Positions 1-7,095 of a stretch of DNA of 12,835 nucleotides are shown here, one piece after another. The notes under the pieces are model-generated. The model did not search any database and was not told the origin of the DNA. It saw only the letters and a list, made by a program, of their open reading frames with translations. This DNA comes from Candidatus Ectomicrobium neotermitis (GTDB lineage: Bacteria; Elusimicrobiota; Endomicrobiia; Endomicrobiales; Endomicrobiaceae): assembly GCA_031283745.1 (NCBI GenBank), contig JAITBH010000028.1, forward strand, positions 1-12,835, written 5' to 3'. Positions within the stretch are counted from its first letter, which is position 1, and every line of letters begins with the position of its first letter. A program made the position numbers and the translations under genes.

Positions 1-2955
1 GAACAGGGACACTACGATTCCATCATAAGGGCAGCCGATTATTACTCGTCAATCTTTGGCACAGCCCCCGTAAACTCTCAAGCAGTCAGGGTGGCTATCG
101 GCATTTACAATGTGGCAAACGATGACTCCTCTACAGATTACGGCAAAAGCGGTAAGGGACTTACAACTCTTTCAGCTGCCCTGTTTGCTAACAATTTCGA
201 TGACTATTATGTGGGGGAAAATCCCAACTATAAATCTGAAGCTTATGCACAAATAAGAATTGGCAGGCTCTCTGACCCTTATACGGACTATTTCGGGCCT
301 ATACATATTGTCACCGACAATGGTCTGGCAAGCAATATGACCGCCGTTTTAATACACGAATATGCCCACTCGCTGGGAATGATCAGTGCTGAGGGAACTC
401 AAGGCGGCAACCTGGTTTTCTTCCCTTACGATGACCCTCAAACCAGCCTTAACAATTACAATAAATATCTACATGACTCCTATGGTAGTACTGCTGCATT
501 TAGAAAAGAAATAGTCATCGCTGACTCGCCTGATGCCACAAAATTTGTGATTTTGCCCGGGGGCTATGCCTTTTTTTACTCTACCCACACCAAAGAGGTT
601 TTAGACGGTGCGATTTTTCCTTTCAATAATCCGAATAAAGTCCCCGGGGTGCCTATTTTGGGATTTGAAAATGGAGCGCCAGATTTTTCCCACTCAGAGC
701 TGACAAACTCCCTCATGAGCCATCAAAATTGGCGTAACTGGAATACACTCATGGAGGCTGAACTGGCAATCTTTCAAGATATAGGGATCGACATAGATAG
801 GAAAAATTTCTTTGGCTATTCGCTCTATAAAAGCAATGTAAATATCGCCATAAGCTCTAATTTCTATGAAAGAAATGATGATAGGACCTATGATGTCGGC
901 AAATACAATGAAACGCCTTTGACCATAGGCATTCATATTTTCGGCTCGACTAACACACTGACGATAAATAGTGTGGTTTTGTCTAAAGGGGACTCTTCTG
1001 TAGGTATCCGCGTCGACGGGCAGGAAAACGAATTGACTATAAAAGGCAATATCCATGCCGACGGGAATTATGGGATAGGGGTTTTGGTAGCTTATGGAAG
1101 GGATCATTTCATCACGGTCATCGGGACAGTTTCAGCTATGGGGACAAATTCGGACGCTTTGCGTTTTGATTTCGGCGACAATGTTCTCGGCAATCTCTTC
1201 GAGTATAGAGGCTCCTACAAAAGGAGAACTGCCATCAACGGCGGTTATATAAACATCGACTATTGGACAGAGATGACCCTTTTACAGGAATTAAACGGCC
1301 CGCGTGTCGAAAAAGTGGATATTTCGGGGGTGGTTGTCTCTAGCCGCAACAGCATTTATATAGCCAAAAATGCTTATGTCAAAGAGATAAACATAATAGA
1401 TGGTGCAACGATTAAGGGCGATATTGTCTCTATGTGGCAGCCAACCAAAAATTCAAATTTTAGGGATCTCGACAATGTTTACAACTATGTCAATTACAAT
1501 GGGGCAGCTGAGGATCTAAAAACCTCTCTAACTTTTGGCTCAGTTGAGAAGAGCAGCTTTGTCTTTCATAACAATATCAAGGCTATGGGCTTTTTAGATG
1601 TCTCAATTAAAAATACCTATTTTGACTTTGTGGGTTATATGACAGGCATCTCATCTTTTAGCCTTATCTCCTCAACACTTGCAGCTACCATCACAAACTC
1701 CCCCGTTTTTGTCAGCGCCTCTGATGTTTGGATAACCGATTCCAAGGTTGATTTGGACCTTGTAGATATAAATGCCAACAACTCTTTTAGATACCACAGC
1801 GGCGATGATCCTTATTTCAGCTTTGAGGGGCAAACCCACAATCAAGATTTTGAAGTGGCTATAACCCCTCCGCTTGAGAAAAAACAAAAATACTCGATAG
1901 GCTTTTATGATTACGATGAGCTTTTAGAGCCTGTTTGGGACAATAAAAGCATGAAACTTCTGCTTTTTGGCTCTCACGACGGCACATTAAATGAAAGCCG
2001 GGCGGCGCTTAGCACCATCAACCTTCCTTTAATAGCTGTAACACAAAACCCCATTTCAAACTATGCTTTTAACAAAAGAAATCCACAGATAAAAAAGCTC
2101 TCCCCTGCCCCTTCAGACCGCAAAAAAGGTCAGCCGCAAGGCCAGATAGAGGACAAATGGGGCTACCTTTGGGTTAGCCCTGTGTATGTCACAAGCAAAG
2201 GGGATGATGATGGACAAAAGTGGACTATGGATTCTTTTTATGGGGCAACAGGGATAGACCTTGTTGCAAGCAATTCCTTGTATTTTGGCGTGGCGGCTCA
2301 ATTTGCCCGCCCAATTTTTAAGGCTCAAGATGTCAGTGCTTATGCTGAGGGATTTGACATTTTGTTTTATGGTAAAGCGTCTGCCGCTCATTTTGAGATG
2401 ACAGCCATGTTCTCTGGGGGCATTGATAATTATCATCAAGAACGGACATATGAAAGGGCTACCTATAACACGGACTTTAGTGCACTTGATGAGATGGTTG
2501 GAGTTCAAATTGCCGCACCCTTTGACATCAGCAAAACTGTCCAAATAAAACCTTTTGCCTCTTATAAGCTGATCATCATACAGACTGCCGAGCATAACGA
2601 AGGTGCGGGGAGATATGCCTTGAGATACAATTATTCTGGGATTATGACTGAGGATGTTAATGCGGGAACTGAGATAGGTGTGAAACTTTTTAAGGGTGTA
2701 GATTTTAATAGCAGGATTTTTTATCGGGGTTTATATGGCTTAAAACCTTCTGAGGTTGAAGTAAGCTTTGTCAATGCCCCTGATGTAAAAGAGTTGGTGA
2801 CAGGCAATCCTCTTGATAGAGACTATTTTGTGTTTTCGGCTAACTTGGATTTTGCCCTTTCCCCCCTTCTAAAAGTTGGGGGAGGTTGGACTCAATCGCA
2901 AAGCACTCATCAAAAGACGCAGACAATAAACCTCAACTTCTCGCTAAACTTTTAG
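1..2955 (+). CDS. Autotransporter-like surface protein with zinc-metalloprotease domain (5' partial)
   Basis: The reading frame is open from base 1, so the GTG at 91 is probably internal and the N-terminus and signal peptide lie outside the window; 984 residues are visible. Numbering from base 1, HEYAHSLGM at residues 119-127 is an HExxHxxGx zinc-protease motif. The usual metzincin third His is a Ser (129). A distal His231 followed by Met239 (HSELTNSLMSH), then an 'AELAIFQDIG' segment, resembles the third ligand and Met-turn layout of leishmanolysin-type (M8) peptidases. Residues about 290-670 are rich in Asn, Gly, Ile and Val in short beta-like units, suggesting a beta-solenoid passenger. 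A Lys/Pro/Gln-rich linker (about 698-719) leads to a C-terminal domain (720-984) with alternating aromatic strands and a terminal Phe, as in autotransporter barrels. Inference: a surface-exposed or released peptidase. The barrel and motif are clear; protease activity and substrate are unknown. Confidence 0.8.
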   Translation, partial: EQGHYDSIIRAADYYSSIFGTAPVNSQAVRVAIGIYNVANDDSSTDYGKSGKGLTTLSAALFANNFDDYYVGENPNYKSEAYAQIRIGRLSDPYTDYFGPIHIVTDNGLASNMTAVLIHEYAHSLGMISAEGTQGGNLVFFPYDDPQTSLNNYNKYLHDSYGSTAAFRKEIVIADSPDATKFVILPGGYAFFYSTHTKEVLDGAIFPFNNPNKVPGVPILGFENGAPDFSHSELTNSLMSHQNWRNWNTLMEAELAIFQDIGIDIDRKNFFGYSLYKSNVNIAISSNFYERNDDRTYDVGKYNETPLTIGIHIFGSTNTLTINSVVLSKGDSSVGIRVDGQENELTIKGNIHADGNYGIGVLVAYGRDHFITVIGTVSAMGTNSDALRFDFGDNVLGNLFEYRGSYKRRTAINGGYINIDYWTEMTLLQELNGPRVEKVDISGVVVSSRNSIYIAKNAYVKEINIIDGATIKGDIVSMWQPTKNSNFRDLDNVYNYVNYNGAAEDLKTSLTFGSVEKSSFVFHNNIKAMGFLDVSIKNTYFDFVGYMTGISSFSLISSTLAATITNSPVFVSASDVWITDSKVDLDLVDINANNSFRYHSGDDPYFSFEGQTHNQDFEVAITPPLEKKQKYSIGFYDYDELLEPVWDNKSMKLLLFGSHDGTLNESRAALSTINLPLIAVTQNPISNYAFNKRNPQIKKLSPAPSDRKKGQPQGQIEDKWGYLWVSPVYVTSKGDDDGQKWTMDSFYGATGIDLVASNSLYFGVAAQFARPIFKAQDVSAYAEGFDILFYGKASAAHFEMTAMFSGGIDNYHQERTYERATYNTDFSALDEMVGVQIAAPFDISKTVQIKPFASYKLIIIQTAEHNEGAGRYALRYNYSGIMTEDVNAGTEIGVKLFKGVDFNSRIFYRGLYGLKPSEVEVSFVNAPDVKELVTGNPLDRDYFVFSANLDFALSPLLKVGGGWTQSQSTHQKTQTINLNFSLNF

Positions 2956-3724
2956 GTTTTGAAACCTCAAACATTATTCTAGAAGCCGCTACCGCAGCAT
3001 TTAATGACTGAATTTTCCCCGCCATTGCCACCTTAAAACACTCATCGCAAGCCTCCAAAACCTCGCCAGACAACCCTTTGGACTCATTTCCAACACAGAT
3101 CATCGCCTTTTTGGCTATTTTTAAGTCCCGCAAATCTTTTGAAGCTGTCAAAGAGGCGGCATAAGTGCTCACCCCAAACATTTTTAACTTCTCAAAAAGT
3201 TCTTTTGAGCCTATATTGTCTATTACGGGGATATTAAAAATTGACCCCATCGATGAGCGGAGTGTTTTGTCTAAAAAAACATCAGCACTCCCCTTTGACA
3301 CAAAAACTCCGCTAAAGCCAAAGGCATCAGCGGAGCGAATGATGGTTCCAACATTTCCGGGGTCGGCGATATTTTCAAGAAAGATGAACTTTTTACCCTC
3401 AGATAAAACTTTATCCAAATCAAAAACTTTCTTTTTAACCACCGCAAAAAACCCTTGCGTCGTTTTGGTGGAGGCAATTTTGTTTGCTACTGCAGGCAAA
3501 ACCGTAAACACCTTTGCTGCGGGGCGGCTTAATTTAAGGAAATCGTTCTCATCTTTGCCGCAACCATCTAAAACAAAAATCTCCCGCACTTCCCACCCAT
3601 CTTTTATCTCCCGAATTTGTTTTATCCCCTCAACAATAAACAGCCCCGTTTTATCCCTTTGGCGTTTATCTTTAAGCAAGGCAGCCCGCTTTATTTTTTC
3701 ATTGTTTGGGCTTTCAATTTTCAT
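2933..3724 (-). CDS. TrmH/SpoU-family RNA 2'-O-methyltransferase
   Basis: This 263-residue protein should transfer a methyl group from S-adenosylmethionine to a ribose 2'-OH of rRNA or tRNA in the cytoplasm. The N-terminal part (about 1-95, with KTGLFIVEGIKQI) matches the SpoU substrate-binding domain. The SPOUT knot motifs follow in order: NIADPGNVGTIIRSADAFG at 118-136 with the expected catalytic Arg130, VGNESKGLS at 211-219, and KIQSLNAAVAASR at 237-249. Length and layout resemble 23S rRNA methyltransferases of the RlmB/TsnR type, but the target nucleotide cannot be read from sequence, so no symbol is given. The ATG overlaps the end of the upstream FtsB-like gene by 11 bp, implying coupled translation. 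The 3' end overlaps the convergent autotransporter gene by 23 bp. It is the last gene of the minus-strand run. Confidence 0.92.
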   Translation of the reverse strand: MKIESPNNEKIKRAALLKDKRQRDKTGLFIVEGIKQIREIKDGWEVREIFVLDGCGKDENDFLKLSRPAAKVFTVLPAVANKIASTKTTQGFFAVVKKKVFDLDKVLSEGKKFIFLENIADPGNVGTIIRSADAFGFSGVFVSKGSADVFLDKTLRSSMGSIFNIPVIDNIGSKELFEKLKMFGVSTYAASLTASKDLRDLKIAKKAMICVGNESKGLSGEVLEACDECFKVAMAGKIQSLNAAVAASRIMFEVSKPKSLARS

Positions 3725-3995
3725 TGTTGAACCTATACTCTATCTCCCCGTCCCCGATAACCCTGTATTCCCTTTTTATTCGGCGAATGAGATAGCTCCT
3801 ATTGTTTTGGAGAGTTTCTATATCTAATTTCAGCAAACGGTTTTCCTCCTCAACTTTGGCTATAGACATCTTGATCTTTCTTTCCTCAAAGAGTTTTTTG
3901 ACTACCGTCAAAGCCCCTCTGTTTAGGAAAAAACAGTAGGCTAAAAACAAAATCACGACAATGCGGACAATGCGGTAAAAGGTTTCTTTTTTCAT
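3714..3995 (-). CDS. FtsB/DivIC-like septum formation initiator protein
   Basis: A 93-residue bitopic membrane protein. A short basic N-terminus (MKKETFYRIVR) precedes one hydrophobic segment at about residues 10-25, then a charged coiled-coil-like stretch (about 32-66, EERKIKMSIAKVEEENRLLKLDIETL). The end, IKREYRVIGDGEIEYRF, fits the usual FtsB/DivIC tail of the type 'REELGLVKPGEIVYRF'. In known systems such proteins bind FtsL and FtsQ/DivIB at the division site and help activate septal wall synthesis. Size and topology are normal for the family. It lies 5 bp after the lipoprotein gene, and its end overlaps the methyltransferase start, so it is very likely cotranscribed with both. The coiled coil is low in specific information, so another small coiled-coil membrane protein is possible, but the C-terminal pattern favours FtsB/DivIC. 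Confidence 0.8.
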   Translation of the reverse strand: MKKETFYRIVRIVVILFLAYCFFLNRGALTVVKKLFEERKIKMSIAKVEEENRLLKLDIETLQNNRSYLIRRIKREYRVIGDGEIEYRFNNEN

Positions 3996-4000
3996 AGGGC

Positions 4001-4474
4001 TTACCGCTCAAACTCATCTAAAGGATTTTCTTGCGGCAAGGGGTCCGGCTCAGGCGGCGGAATGAAAGTGTCTGTTGAGGCAAACATCTCAAAAAATGTC
4101 TCAGCGAGCTGCCTTGTGAGCAGGGAATTGTTGCTGACGACAGTGATCTCAACTTGGGTTTCGCTTTTTTGGTCTATAAAAAAGCCCGCTTCGGTGGAGT
4201 CTAATGTGTAGTTAAAAGACTTGGCAAAATCAAAAGCCACGATATAACCCTTCTTAAAACTCTGATGAGTGGGGCGGGCATACAAGGCTTTAATTATGAG
4301 CAAAGTTCTATCAAAGGCATCCCTTTTATTTGTCTCAAAGTCCTGCTTGTATCGGGAGGCATCCTCCCTTTCAAATTTCTGCGTGGAATAGCCTAAAAAT
4401 CTGGCAGGGAAATCTAAAACACTGCAGGCGCTAAAGAGAAAAACTATGGAAACTAAAAACAAAAGTTTTTGCAT
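4001..4474 (-). CDS. Predicted lipoprotein of unknown function
   Basis: I do not recognise a named family. From the ATG at 4474 the product is 157 residues. A GTG two codons upstream (4480) is in frame and possible, but the ATG gives a cleaner signal peptide: MQKLLFLVSIVFLFSAC. Cys17 would be the lipidated residue, with Phe at -3 instead of the preferred Leu, so the lipobox is slightly atypical. The mature part has a basic and aromatic middle (KKGYIVAFDFAKSF), then DSTEAGFFID and a VEITVVSNNS strand. This alternating pattern loosely recalls small lipoproteins of Elusimicrobiota and Omnitrophota; that is an impression, not a match. The C-terminus is a Pro/Glu/Asp tail (IPPPEPDPLPQENP). It lies 13 bp after queE and 5 bp before the FtsB-like gene, so an envelope role linked to division is conceivable. 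Confidence 0.8.
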   Translation of the reverse strand: MQKLLFLVSIVFLFSACSVLDFPARFLGYSTQKFEREDASRYKQDFETNKRDAFDRTLLIIKALYARPTHQSFKKGYIVAFDFAKSFNYTLDSTEAGFFIDQKSETQVEITVVSNNSLLTRQLAETFFEMFASTDTFIPPPEPDPLPQENPLDEFER

Positions 4475-4487
4475 ATACACTCGCTTT

Positions 4488-5195
4488 TTAAGGAATTGAA
4501 TATATCTTGTGAAGTTGAGGCATTATGACGACATTTTTAATTATTGCCCGAGCTGTCTGACGGGCTGCATAGAGGGCTTTAAGTTCAGGAATATCTTTAG
4601 CTATCGACGGCTGCAAAATAAAAAAGAGGTCTTTGCGGACCTCTTTGATTATTTGAGCAGCCTTTTTTATTTCAGAAAGTTTGATGTCTTTAGTGATGAC
4701 GCATTTAACAAATACCTCTTTTTTTGCGGCAATTTTTAAGAACTCTTTATGTTCTGACCAAAAGCTTTTCCCGCACTGCGACGGAAGCTTAAAATCCATC
4801 GAAATTGTCTGACAAAACTTGATGACCTCTTTTAACTTTTCAGGCAGGGTCCCATTTGTTTCTATATAAATTTCAAAGCCGTGTTTTTTTATGAGAGGAA
4901 AGAAGTTTTTAAGGAATGCAGCATGCAGCAACGGTTCGCCGCCGGTGAAAGATATGGAATGTTTTTTGGGAGGGAAATCTTTTTTGCGGCTTTGATAAAG
5001 AGCCAAAACTTGCTCTAAAAGTTCGTCGCTAGTGAGCATTTTGAAGTTTTGGGAAGGGGGCATGGCTTTAGAGGTGTCGCAATAACAACATTTGATATTG
5101 CAGCCAAAAAACCTCACAAAAATCTGAGCCATGCCCGCATAAAGACCTTCCCCTTGATATGAAAAAAACACCTCATTGACCGCAACTTTGTTCAT
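4488..5195 (-). CDS. queE: 7-carboxy-7-deazaguanine synthase (radical SAM)
   Basis: QueE converts 6-carboxy-5,6,7,8-tetrahydropterin to 7-carboxy-7-deazaguanine in the preQ0/queuosine pathway, using S-adenosylmethionine and a 4Fe-4S cluster. The ATG at 5195 is chosen: it gives MNKVAVNEVFFSYQGEG, the normal QueE start, and forms an ATGA overlap with the queC stop. A longer in-frame form (to 5288) would run 31 residues back into queC and looks spurious. The 235-residue product has the cluster ligands C32, C36 and C39 (Cx3CxxC), the SAM-contact motif GGEP at 85-88, ETNG at 112-115, and the family-like C-terminus VIMPQLHKIYSIP. All expected catalytic features are present. Its coding strand carries a terminator-like hairpin at 4612-4646 (listed separately). 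Confidence 0.95.
   Translation of the reverse strand: MNKVAVNEVFFSYQGEGLYAGMAQIFVRFFGCNIKCCYCDTSKAMPPSQNFKMLTSDELLEQVLALYQSRKKDFPPKKHSISFTGGEPLLHAAFLKNFFPLIKKHGFEIYIETNGTLPEKLKEVIKFCQTISMDFKLPSQCGKSFWSEHKEFLKIAAKKEVFVKCVITKDIKLSEIKKAAQIIKEVRKDLFFILQPSIAKDIPELKALYAARQTARAIIKNVVIMPQLHKIYSIP
4612..4646 (-). terminator. Terminator-like hairpin inside queE
   Basis: On the minus strand, AAAGAGGTC (4638-4646) and GACCTCTTT (4623-4631) form a perfect 9-bp stem around a 6-nt loop. The T-rich run TTTTTTATTTT (counting the last three stem bases) follows at once in the direction of queE transcription. This has the form of an intrinsic terminator but lies inside the coding region (codons for KEVRKDLFFIL). 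The stem has only four G/C pairs, so it would be weak; it may cause partial termination or pausing, or it may be a by-product of the codons used. Confidence 0.4.
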
Positions 5196-5851
5196 TTCTT
5201 GCTTACTTTGACTGCTAAAAGCGGGTCTTTTTTGCCTGCCTCTAAAAACCCTTTTGCCCTCAGCAAACAAGAATCGCATTTCCCGCACGGCTCGCTTTTG
5301 CCCTTATAACAAGACCAAGTTTTCTCATAAGGAACTTTCAGCCTTATGCCCAGCTTAATTATCTGGGCTTTTGTCATCTTTATCAAAGGTGCTAAAACCT
5401 CAACATTGGTGTCTAAAGAATCTATCAGGGCATTGTAAGCCTCGATAAATTGAGGGCGGCAGTCAGGATAGCCGCTATAATCAAGAGAATTTGCCCCGAT
5501 AAAAATCTTTTGAGCTTTGATGGATTGAGCAAAGGAGAGGGCATAAGAAAGGAAAAGCGTATTCCTGCCCGGGACATAGGTTGAGGGTATGCCCGTTAAA
5601 TCTTGCCTATCGACAGGAACCTCAACATCCTTGTTTGTCAAAGAATCTTTTGCCCACGGCAAGGCTATTTTCATAACAGTTGCCTCTACCTTGAGATCTT
5701 TTGCTATGGCAATTGCACTCTCAATTTCTTTTCTGTGCTTTTGACCATAATCAAAAGTTAAACAATTGCAGTCATACCCTTTTGAAAGGGCATAGTATAA
5801 AACAGTAGTCGAATCTAATCCGCTTGAAAACAAAACAACTGCTTTTTTCAT
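5192..5851 (-). CDS. queC: 7-cyano-7-deazaguanine (preQ0) synthase
   Basis: QueC uses ATP and ammonia to turn 7-carboxy-7-deazaguanine into preQ0, the step after QueE. The 219-residue protein starts with the PP-loop ATPase motif LFSSGLDSTT (7-16) and has the family segments YVPGRNTLFLS (92-102) and LDYSGYPDCRPQF (123-135). The C-terminal zinc site is C181, C189, C192 and C195 in CYKGKSEPCGKCDSC. Length is normal for the family. The ATG at 5851 has an AGGAG site at 5861-5865, 9 nt upstream. The gene follows queD by 28 bp and overlaps queE through ATGA, so the three pathway genes are translated from one message. Pathway neighbours folE, queF and tgt are not in the window, so the end product (preQ0, queuosine or a DNA deazaguanine) cannot be told from here. 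Confidence 0.96.
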   Translation of the reverse strand: MKKAVVLFSSGLDSTTVLYYALSKGYDCNCLTFDYGQKHRKEIESAIAIAKDLKVEATVMKIALPWAKDSLTNKDVEVPVDRQDLTGIPSTYVPGRNTLFLSYALSFAQSIKAQKIFIGANSLDYSGYPDCRPQFIEAYNALIDSLDTNVEVLAPLIKMTKAQIIKLGIRLKVPYEKTWSCYKGKSEPCGKCDSCLLRAKGFLEAGKKDPLLAVKVSKK

Positions 5852-5879
5852 CTGCCTACTCTCCTTTTTTGCAAAAAGT

Positions 5880-6251
5880 CTATCTGGTTTTGACAGCAGA
5901 ATTTCCTTCGCTTTCCCAAACTTCCACTTCCAGAACTTTCAACCCTCCAGTTTCTACCTTTATCAGCTCGTCTAAAATAAACCCTGCTATGTTTTCAGCT
6001 GTGGGGTTTATCTTGTCAAACGGGCATATATCGTTTAAGCACTTGTGATCTAAATAATCCATTACATTGTCTAAGTAAAACTTTATATCGCTAAAGTCTT
6101 CTACCATTCCGTTTTCGTCGAGGAAATCCCCTTTGCTAAAACTCGCTTTAATTTTCCAATTGTGGCCGTGAAGATTCTCACATTTGCCTTTGTAATTGCG
6201 CAAAAAATGAGCCCCTGCAAAAACTCTTGAAACATTTACTTTATATGTCAT
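5880..6251 (-). CDS. queD: 6-carboxy-5,6,7,8-tetrahydropterin synthase
   Basis: QueD converts 7,8-dihydroneopterin triphosphate to 6-carboxytetrahydropterin, the substrate of QueE. The 123-residue protein is of the short bacterial QueD type, not a fusion. Zinc ligands are H15 (AGAHF) and H28 and H30 (LHGHNW); C24 four residues before the HGH is the expected catalytic Cys, and H69 in YLDHK is the likely catalytic His. MVEDFSDIK (49-57), PTAEN and the terminal VWESE segment with the pterin-binding Glu are also present. Presence of the Cys separates it from PTPS-like paralogues that lack it. The start at 6251 is fixed by an AAGGAG site at 6258-6263, with 6 nt spacing, which abuts the murI stop codon. 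It lies 12 bp after murI and 28 bp before queC. Confidence 0.95.
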   Translation of the reverse strand: MTYKVNVSRVFAGAHFLRNYKGKCENLHGHNWKIKASFSKGDFLDENGMVEDFSDIKFYLDNVMDYLDHKCLNDICPFDKINPTAENIAGFILDELIKVETGGLKVLEVEVWESEGNSAVKTR

Positions 6252-6263
6252 TGTTTTCTCCTT

Positions 6264-7079
6264 TTACTCTAAAATAATTTTTTTAACTCTCGGCAGCTTT
6301 TTTCCAAAAAACTCGCCGCCTAATCTTTGGAACTTCTTAGGGTTATCGCTGGCATAAAAAGACAGCGTCCCTTTTTTACCCTTTGAGGCGTTCAAACTGC
6401 CTTTATTGAGTATTTTTGTAACTTCGCAAGCTACTGCATTTGCTGAATCTACGAGCTTGATCCTTGGCCCAACCGTTTTTGAGATGGCAGATTTTAAGAG
6501 CGGATAATGTGTGCAGCCCAAGATCAAAGCATCTATCTGTCTCTTTATTAACGGATCTAAGTATATCTTTGCGGCATCTAAGGCTATCTGCGTCTTTGTC
6601 CACCCCTCTTCAACTAAAGGGACAAAAAGGGGGCAAGGCTTGCCAAAAACTATAGCTTTTGAAAACTTTCTGACTGCTTTTTTATAGGAATTGCTGCTTA
6701 TTGTTCCCTCGGTTCCTATCACGCCGATACGGTTTGAAATAGTCTGCTTACAAGCTTCTTTTGCACCCGGCTCTATTACCCCGACAACCGGTATCTGCAA
6801 GTTCTTTTTGATGGCGGGCAGGGCAAAAGCTGATGCGGTATTGCAAGCTACAACCAATGCCTTTATCCCTTTAGAAACCAAAAAATCTGCGATATTTGTC
6901 GAAAACTTTGTGATTGCCTCTTTTGACTTTGACCCATAGGGCAAGTGGGCTGTATCTCCAAAATATATCAAGCTCTCATTGGGCAGCATTTTGTTGACGG
7001 CTGCCATAACAGTCAGGCCCCCAAAACCTGAATCAAAAATCCCTATCGGTCTATCGTCAAAACCCTCAATCTTTTTCAC
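6264..7079 (-). CDS. murI: Glutamate racemase
   Basis: MurI interconverts L- and D-glutamate in the cytoplasm and supplies D-Glu for the peptidoglycan stem peptide. The 271-residue product has IGIFDSGFGGLTV (12-24), IYFGDTAHLPYG (38-49), the first catalytic Cys in VVACNTASA (C79) and the second in ILGCTHYPLL (C189). These are the full two-base active-site set, and length is typical. The start is a GTG at 7079, supported by a GAGGAG site 5 nt upstream; no ATG near this point would retain the N-terminal Asp-Ser motif with a comparable ribosome site. The gene lies 16 bp after upp and 12 bp before queD. It connects functionally with the cell-wall amidase upstream and the FtsB-like gene downstream in the same run. 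Confidence 0.97.
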   Translation of the reverse strand: MKKIEGFDDRPIGIFDSGFGGLTVMAAVNKMLPNESLIYFGDTAHLPYGSKSKEAITKFSTNIADFLVSKGIKALVVACNTASAFALPAIKKNLQIPVVGVIEPGAKEACKQTISNRIGVIGTEGTISSNSYKKAVRKFSKAIVFGKPCPLFVPLVEEGWTKTQIALDAAKIYLDPLIKRQIDALILGCTHYPLLKSAISKTVGPRIKLVDSANAVACEVTKILNKGSLNASKGKKGTLSFYASDNPKKFQRLGGEFFGKKLPRVKKIILE

Positions 7080-7084
7080 AGCTT

Positions 7085-7090
7085 CTCCTC
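7085..7090 (-). promoter_or_regulatory. Ribosome binding site fixing the GTG start of murI
   Basis: Minus-strand GAGGAG lies 5 nt upstream of the GTG at 7079, between the upp stop and murI. Its strength and spacing support the non-ATG start. Confidence 0.8.
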
Positions 7091-7095
7091 TTCAA

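Noticed and set aside
2866..2892. C-run and G-run inverted repeat near the end of the autotransporter gene as a terminator for the minus-strand operon
   Set aside because: The stem is short and imperfect beyond five G-C pairs, and no T-run follows on the minus strand. It is explained by codons for SPLLKVGGG.
2953..2966. Small dyad AGGTT...AACCT just after the autotransporter stop
   Set aside because: Only a 5-bp stem with a 4-nt loop and no T-tract after it, so it is not a credible terminator.
3165..3827. 220-residue open frame on the plus strand
   Set aside because: It is antisense to the conserved methyltransferase and FtsB-like genes, which carry clear family motifs.
5196..5288. 31-residue N-terminal extension of QueE
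   Set aside because: It lies within queC, has no homology to QueE starts, and the ATGA overlap at 5192-5195 gives the expected N-terminus.
5852..6263. preQ1-type riboswitch upstream of the queuosine-pathway genes
   Set aside because: The gaps before queD and queC are only 12 and 28 bp and consist mainly of ribosome sites, leaving no room for an aptamer.
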